64,000 nucleotides of DNA from Agrococcus sp. Marseille-P2731 (GTDB lineage Bacteria; Actinomycetota; Actinomycetes; Actinomycetales; Microbacteriaceae), in NCBI RefSeq assembly GCF_900117395.1, contig NZ_FPEG01000002.1, positions 821,659 through 885,658 on the forward strand, written 5' to 3'. Below, in pieces: positions 53,716 to 64,000 of this stretch (positions within the stretch are counted from its first letter, which is position 1; every line of letters begins with the position of its first letter). Below the pieces are notes generated by a model. The model saw only the letters and a program-made list of their open reading frames with translations, searched no databases and was not told the origin of the DNA. Position numbers and translations under genes: made by a program.

Positions 53716-54779
53716 GTGCGCAGGCTCTCCTCGGTCGCGACGATCTGCGCGACGGGCACCGACTCGTCATCCGCGTGCGCCTTCGACGGGTCGCCGGGCC
53801 CGAAGTTGACGGCGGGGATGCCGAGCGCCGAGAAGCGGGCGACGTCGGTCCAGCCGTACTTGGCCTGCGGCTCCGCGCCGACGGCGTCGATGAACTCCTT
53901 CGCGAGCGGCGCGTCGAGCCCGGGTCGGGCGCCGGGCGCGGCGTCGACGACGCGCACGTCGAAGCCGTCGAACAGGTCGACGACGTGCGCGGTGGCCTCC
54001 TCGACGGAGCGCGACGGCGCGAAGCGGTAGTTCACCTGCACGACGCACTCGTCCGGGATGACGTTCGTCGCGACGCCGCCAGAGATCATGACGGCATTCA
54101 GCCCCTCGCGGAAGCGCAGCCCCTCGACCTCGATCTCCCGCGGCCGGTAGTCCTGCAGGACCTGCAGCACCTCGGCGGCGTCGTGGATGGCGTTGTGCCC
54201 GACCCACGAGCGCGCCGAGTGGGCGCGGACGCCGCGCGTGCGGATCTCGGCGCGCATCGTGCCGTTGCACCCGCCCTCGATCGCGCCGTTCGAGGGCTCG
54301 CCCAGGATCGCGAAGTCGGCGTGCATGAGCTCGGGGTGCGTAGCGGCGAGCCGGCGCAGCCCGTTGTGCTCCTCGCCGACCTCCTCATGGTCGTACCAGA
54401 TCCACGTCACATCGACGTTCGGCTCCACGAGCTCGACCGCGAGCTTGAGCTGGACCGCGACCCCGGCCTTCATGTCGACGGTGCCCCGCCCCCAGATGTG
54501 CTCCTCGCCATCGACGACGAGCGGATGCGTCGGCACGTTGCCGTTGATCGGCACGGTGTCGATGTGGCCGGCGAGCACCACCCGTCGCGGGCGCCCCAGC
54601 TGGGTGCGCGCGACCACCGTGTCGCCCACCCGGGTCACCTCGAGGTGCGCAGCCGCCCGGGCGACCGCCTCGATCGCATCGGCGAGCGGCCCCTCGTTGT
54701 CGGAGACCGAATCGATGTCGCAGAGCTGGCGCGTGAGATCGACGGAGGATGCGGTGGGGTCGAGCACGAGGGCGGTCAT
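53697..54779 (-). CDS. dapE: Succinyl-diaminopimelate desuccinylase
   Basis: 360 aa zinc peptidase-family enzyme: N-succinyl-LL-DAP to LL-DAP plus succinate, for lysine and peptidoglycan. M20 motifs are LAGHIDTVPING (first metal histidine and catalytic aspartate), WGRGTVDMKAG (bridging aspartate), YDHEEVGEEHNG (catalytic glutamate pair) and the dimer-domain SARSWVGHNAI. The ATG at 54779 has TAGGCT 7 nt upstream, and the promoter overlaps that of dapD. Confidence 0.94.
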   Translation of the reverse strand: MTALVLDPTASSVDLTRQLCDIDSVSDNEGPLADAIEAVARAAAHLEVTRVGDTVVARTQLGRPRRVVLAGHIDTVPINGNVPTHPLVVDGEEHIWGRGTVDMKAGVAVQLKLAVELVEPNVDVTWIWYDHEEVGEEHNGLRRLAATHPELMHADFAILGEPSNGAIEGGCNGTMRAEIRTRGVRAHSARSWVGHNAIHDAAEVLQVLQDYRPREIEVEGLRFREGLNAVMISGGVATNVIPDECVVQVNYRFAPSRSVEEATAHVVDLFDGFDVRVVDAAPGARPGLDAPLAKEFIDAVGAEPQAKYGWTDVARFSALGIPAVNFGPGDPSKAHADDESVPVAQIVATEESLRTWLTRA

Positions 54780-54786
54780 GCGGTCA

Positions 54787-54796
54787 AGCCTAGACT
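54787..54796. promoter_or_regulatory. Overlapping divergent -10 boxes of dapE and dapD
   Basis: AGCCTAGACT. On the minus strand TAGGCT (54792-54787) lies 7 nt before dapE; on the plus strand TAGACT (54791-54796) lies 6 nt before dapD. They share the TA at 54791-54792. The whole space between the two start codons is 23 nt. Confidence 0.65.
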
Positions 54797-54802
54797 TGAG
54801 GC

Positions 54803-55723
54803 ATGGCTCGCCCCGCACACGGACATGCGCTCGTCACCGTCTTCGAGGGGCGGGTGCTGGATGCCTGGTTCCCCTCCCCCGCGCTCGGCTCCGCGTCGGG
54901 TGACGCGCAGTGGATCGGCGCCGGTGGGCTCGAGGACCTCGGCGGCCCGGTACCGACCCGCGGCGTCGTGCTCGAGCCGCGTCACGTCGAGGTGGACCTG
55001 GATGCGGCGCCCGCGTCGACCGAGGACGCGTACCTGCGCCTGCACCTGCTCAGCCACCGCCTGGTGCGCCCGAACTCCATCAACCTCGACGGCATCTTCG
55101 GCGCGCTGCCGGTCGTCGCATGGACCAACGGCGGCGCCGTCGCACCGGAGTGGGCTCGCGACCACCGCGTCGAGCTGCAGCGGGCGGGCCTGCAGGTGCA
55201 GCTCGTCGACCGCTTCCCGCGCATGACCGACTTCGTGGTGCCCGACGGCGTCCGCATCGGGGATGCGAGCCGCGTGCGCCTGGGCGCGCACCTCGCGCCG
55301 GGCACGGTCGTGATGCACGAGGGCTTCGTGAACTTCAACGCCGGCACGCTCGGCGCCTCCATGGTCGAGGGCCGCATCTCGCAGGGCGTCGTGGTGGGCG
55401 ACGGCACCGACATCGGCGGCGGCGCGTCGATCATGGGCACGCTCTCCGGCGGCGGCAAGGAGCGCGTCGCGCTCGGCGAGCGCGTGCTCCTCGGCGCCAA
55501 CGCCGGTGTCGGCATCTCGATCGGCGACGACTCGGTCGTCGAGGCGGGTCTCTACGTCACGGCCGGCACGAAGCTGACGCTGGTGCCGAGCGGCGAGCAG
55601 GTGAAGGCCGTCGAGCTCTCCGGCCGCCCCGGTCTGCTCTTCCGCCGCAACTCGACCTCCGGGGCTGTCGAGGTGCTCGCGCGAGACGGCCGCGGCGTCG
55701 AGCTCAACGCCGTCCTGCACTGA
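54803..55723 (+). CDS. dapD: Tetrahydrodipicolinate N-succinyltransferase
   Basis: 306 aa. It catalyses tetrahydrodipicolinate plus succinyl-CoA to N-succinyl-amino-keto-pimelate, two steps before DapE in the same pathway. It has the actinobacterial DapD layout: an N-terminal domain (about 1-125) with FPSPALG and [12 protein letters not shown], a left-handed beta-helix with hexapeptide repeats ([38 protein letters not shown]) and C-terminal region. The ATG at 54803 is leaderless. The 3' end holds a 14-bp tandem duplication including the stop. Confidence 0.95.
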   Translation: MARPAHGHALVTVFEGRVLDAWFPSPALGSASGDAQWIGAGGLEDLGGPVPTRGVVLEPRHVEVDLDAAPASTEDAYLRLHLLSHRLVRPNSINLDGIFGALPVVAWTNGGAVAPEWARDHRVELQRAGLQVQLVDRFPRMTDFVVPDGVRIGDASRVRLGAHLAPGTVVMHEGFVNFNAGTLGASMVEGRISQGVVVGDGTDIGGGASIMGTLSGGGKERVALGERVLLGANAGVGISIGDDSVVEAGLYVTAGTKLTLVPSGEQVKAVELSGRPGLLFRRNSTSGAVEVLARDGRGVELNAVLH

Positions 55724-55741
55724 GCCGCCTGCACTGAGCCG
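55714..55741. repeat. 14-bp tandem duplication over the dapD stop codon
   Basis: CCTGCACTGAGCCG occurs twice in a row (55714-55727, 55728-55741). The first copy contains the TGA of dapD, so the second repeats the stop. Confidence 0.9.
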
Positions 55742-55788
55742 CCGCGCCCTCGCGTGGCGGCATGGACCCGGCGCGCAGGCCGAGGCGA

Positions 55789-55794
55789 GATGAT
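55789..55794 (+). promoter_or_regulatory. -10-like box of ABC exporter operon
   Basis: GATGAT, 6 nt before the ATG at 55801; weaker than the TANNNT boxes of neighbours. Confidence 0.35.
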
Positions 55795-55800
55795 CGTGCC

Positions 55801-56615
<815 letters not shown>

Positions 56616-56634
<19 letters not shown>

Positions 56635-58253
56635 GCCTGCGGCTCCGGCAGCTCGGCCGCGCCCTCGGCCGGAGCCCGTGGGCGATCGTGACCCTCGTGC
56701 TCTCGGTGCTCGCCGCCCTCGGCGGGCTCGGCCTGCTCGCGCTGCTGCTGGTGACGCTGCGCACCTTCGCCCCGGCCTCGGCGACGGATGCGGTGGTGAT
56801 CCTCGGCAGCGCGCTCGTGGTCGCGTGGATGGTGGCCAGCGTACTCGTCTCCGTCGATGATGCCCTCGCACCCGAGCGGTTCTCGCTGCTCCCCGTGCCA
56901 GCCAGGCGGCTGCTGCCGGGAGTGCTGCTCGCGGGAGCGATCGGCGTCGGCGGCATCGCGACCGCGGTCGCGCTCCTCCTGACGCTCATCGGCTGGAGCG
57001 TCGACCTCCTCGCCCTCATCGCAGGGGCAGCGCTGCTGCCGCTCCAGCTGCTCACCTGCCTGCTCGCCGGCCGTGCGCTGGCGGCAGCGCTCGCGCGTCG
57101 GCTCGCGACGCGCAGCGGTCGAGACCTCACGCTCGTGCTCGGCAGCGTGCTGATCATCTCGGCGGGCATCGTGGTCGCCATCCTGCTCGAGGGGTTGCGA
57201 TCGCTCGGGGCCTTCGACGCGGTCCTCGGCACGATCGCGCAGGTGCTCGGCTGGACACCGCTCGGCTCCGCCTGGGCGGTGCCGCAGGCGCTCGCTGCTG
57301 GCAGCTGGCTCGAGGCCGTCGGCAAGCTCGTGATCGCGATCGCCACGGTGGCCCTGCTCTGGCTCGTGTGGACGCGCGACTTCCGCAGCCGGCTGACGGC
57401 GCCGATCGCATCCAGCGGCGGCGGCCGCGTGCGAGGGGGCGCCTGGATCGACCGCCTCCTGCCAGCATCGCCCGCCGGCGCGATCGCTGCACGTGGACTG
57501 CGCTACCGCTTCCGCGACCCTCGCCACCTCATCAACGTCATCGGTGTCGCGATCGTGCCGCTCCTCGTGCTCGCGATGAACCTCGTGGTCGGCAACGGCG
57601 TGGACATCGACATCGACCTGGCCGCCGATCCCCGGGAGCAGGCCGCTCTCGACACGTTCGCCCAGCTCGGCCCGATGCTGCTGCCACTGCTCGGCGCGAT
57701 CGTGCTCATGTCGGTGGCGCAGCTCGACGCGGCATACGACAGCTCCGCCCTGTCGACGCACGTGCTGACGGGCGTCACGGGGACGCAGGACCGCGCAGGA
57801 CGGGCGCTCGGCATGGTGGTGCTCTACGCCCCCATGCTGGTGGCGATGAGCGTGCTGTCCACCGCGGTCTCCGGCAGCTGGCACCTGCTGCCGGCGTCGC
57901 TCGGCGCAGCGCTCGGCACTGCCGGGCTCGTGATCGGCGTGGGTTCGGCCATCAGCCCCTGGATGCCGGGACAGACACCGGCTCCCGAGGCGAGCCCGTT
58001 CGGCAAGGGCTCCTCCGGCGGTGGCCAGGCGCTGCTCGGCGCGCTCATCATGATGCTCGCGGTCGTCATCATCGGGGCGCCCGCCATCGGCACTGCGATC
58101 GCAGCTGCGTGGATCCCATGGCTGACGTGGGTGAGCCTCGGCGTGGGACTCGTCGTCGGATCGCTCTCGACATGGCTGGGTGTCAGGCTCGGTGGACGCG
58201 CACTGGATCGGCGGTGGCCGGAGGTGCTCGCAGCCGTCTCGCGCGAGGGCTGA
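56616..58253 (+). CDS. ABC exporter membrane protein
   Basis: 545 aa with about 12 hydrophobic helices, split into two halves by a soluble stretch near residues 260-310 (FRSRLTAPIASSGGGRVRGG). No enzyme motif is seen. It is the permease partner of the upstream ATPase; the GTG at 56616 overlaps that gene by 19 nt. The pattern resembles Pfam-less actinobacterial ABC permeases. The direction and substrate are unknown. Confidence 0.78.
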
Positions 58254-58424
58254 GGCACGAGCCCTCGCGGCCTGATCGCACGCGCTGCGATCGCTGCATC
58301 GACGACCGGACCGCGACCGCCACGACCACGGGGGCTACGACACCTCGAGCGCGAGGGCGACGTCGCTGCATGAGCGGCGTGAGCCGAACGCGGCGCATCA
58401 TCGCGCTTCGTGGCACAAACGGAA
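58254..58424. other. Intergenic region before the rRNA terminator
   Basis: I see no gene, tRNA or clear repeat in these 171 bases. They are GC-rich and separate the ABC permease stop from the convergent rRNA operon. Confidence 0.6.
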
Positions 58425-58456
58425 AAAGGGGCCCCAGACGAATCTGGGGCCCCTTT
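58425..58456 (-). terminator. Rho-independent terminator of the rRNA operon
   Basis: 14-bp stem AAAGGGGCCCCAGA (58425-58438) with its complement (58443-58456) around CGAA. Read leftward, the stem is followed by a run of Ts (five in all), the only T-rich intrinsic terminator in the window, placed right after 5S. Confidence 0.9.
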
Positions 58457-58465
58457 CCAAAAGAA

Positions 58466-58584
58466 GTCCGGCGGTGTCCTACTCTCCCACAGGGTCCCCC
58501 CTGCAGTACCATCGGCGCTGAGAGCCTTAGCTTCCGGGTTCGGAATGTGACCGGGCGTTTCCCTCTCGCTATGGCCGCCGAAAC
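58466..58584 (-). rRNA. rrf: 5S ribosomal RNA
   Basis: About 119 nt on the minus strand, starting GTTTCGGCGGCCATAGCG and ending near CACCGCCGGACT. The conserved loop CCGAACCCGGAAG is present. It is the last gene of the operon; the terminator follows within about 10 nt. Ends are accurate to a few bases. Confidence 0.95.
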
Positions 58585-58692
58585 ACTGTTGATGTTTCAG
58601 TCTGCACAGCTCTCCACACGGGGTGGAGGGCTGCGGTTCTCGACCGTACATCGAGAACCACAAAGTGGACGCGAGCAGCAAGCTCATATATA
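58585..58692 (-). other. 23S-5S spacer with 3' arm of pre-23S stem
   Basis: The 108-bp spacer contains GTGGACGCGAGCA (58665-58677, plus-strand text), complementary in the transcript to 61906-61918 upstream of 23S, and a self-pairing GGTTCTCGA/TCGAGAACC hairpin (58635-58659). Confidence 0.75.
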
Positions 58693-63731
<5,039 letters not shown>

Positions 63732-63954
63732 AAGAAAAGATGCATACCACCCAGAAAAACCAGGCGGCAGCGAGTTTGAAACTGACAAAAAAGACTGTCT
63801 ACTGACAATCTGTCTCATCCAAAGGAATCGTTCTGCCCGAAGGCAGGACGAGTAAATAATTTGGCATATGACATTGTGCACGCTGTTGAGTTCTCAAGGA
63901 TCGGACGCTCCCGTGCTTCCCCCCATCAGGGATCAGCGCCGAGGCAACTTCTCA
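63732..63954 (-). promoter_or_regulatory. rRNA leader with boxA-like element
   Basis: The leader between the promoter and 16S contains CTTGAGAACTCAACAG (63882-63897, minus strand), a boxA-like antitermination element repeated in the 16S-23S spacer, and a TTCG-type hairpin (CGTTCTGCC/GGCAGGACG, 63829-63850). No gene is seen. Confidence 0.65.
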
Positions 63955-63982
63955 ATCATAACCACTTCTCGGACCATGTCAA
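63955..63982 (-). promoter_or_regulatory. rRNA operon promoter
   Basis: On the minus strand TTGACA (63982-63977), a 16-bp spacer and TATGAT (63960-63955). It is the only near-consensus -35/-10 pair I found in the window. Transcription should start near 63948, about 220 nt before 16S. Confidence 0.85.
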
Positions 63983-64000
63983 TTCGACACGCCGTGCGGA

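Overview
This window is a piece of a high-GC actinobacterial chromosome. It reads as ordinary core genome: no insertion sequence, prophage, CRISPR array or plasmid module is visible. Several families point to Actinobacteria: AdnAB helicase-nucleases, DUF3039, DUF3107, DUF3117, UPF0182, the actinobacterial form of DapD, and an rRNA operon with no tRNA in its spacer. I infer the family Microbacteriaceae from the gene set and the 16S gene. A genus such as Agrococcus is only a guess.

Layout. 1-3.7 kb: the end of a DedA gene, then a leftward manganese/zinc ABC uptake operon that ends in its own MntR-like regulator, with a perfect palindrome over the start codon of the first gene. 3.7-6.0 kb: leftward murI-rph-rdgB (cell wall, RNA processing, nucleotide clean-up). 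6.1-9.2 kb: a four-gene osmoprotectant (betaine/choline type) ABC operon. 9.2-18.7 kb: acetyltransferase, pncB (NAD salvage), DUF3039, an unrecognised glycine-rich protein, HtrA-like protease, aminotransferase, nitrilase-family amidase, sugar MFS transporter, and a thiamine-binding/AIM24 pair. 18.8 kb: initiator tRNA. 18.9-24.5 kb: UPF0182, a YlbL-type Lon-like protease and a zincin-like protein. 24.6-35.3 kb: a repair-centred cluster with a TOMM-cyclodehydratase-like orphan, UvrD2-like helicase, NudC-like Nudix, a phosphotransferase-fold protein, adnB and adnA. 35.4-42.4 kb: DUF3107, ferritin-like protein, DEAD-box helicase, a 20-bp tandem repeat array, PHP phosphoesterase, an EEP-family protein and two alpha/beta hydrolases. 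42.4-51.5 kb: an MFS exporter with its divergent ArsR-like regulator, aminopeptidase P, LysE exporter with LysG-type regulator, a stress protein, MgtE-N/CBS protein, DUF1003, Mrp and TatB. 51.5-58.3 kb: O-methyltransferase, DUF3117 (too short for ordinary ORF calling), PIG-V-like mannosyltransferase, the divergent lysine/DAP pair dapE/dapD, and an ABC exporter. 58.4-64 kb: a complete leftward 16S-23S-5S operon with terminator, processing stem and a consensus promoter.

Three things stand out. (1) About 26 genes have a TANNNT-like -10 box just 6-7 nt before the start codon, so leaderless transcription appears to be the rule here; in the dapE/dapD and ylbL/zincin pairs the two opposing -10 boxes overlap. 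(2) Between the DEAD-box helicase and the PHP gene lies an array of about 12 units with an exact 20-bp period and a GGCGCC at each junction. (3) The PHP gene has lost its in-frame stop at the edge of that array and stays open through the array into antisense of the helicase.
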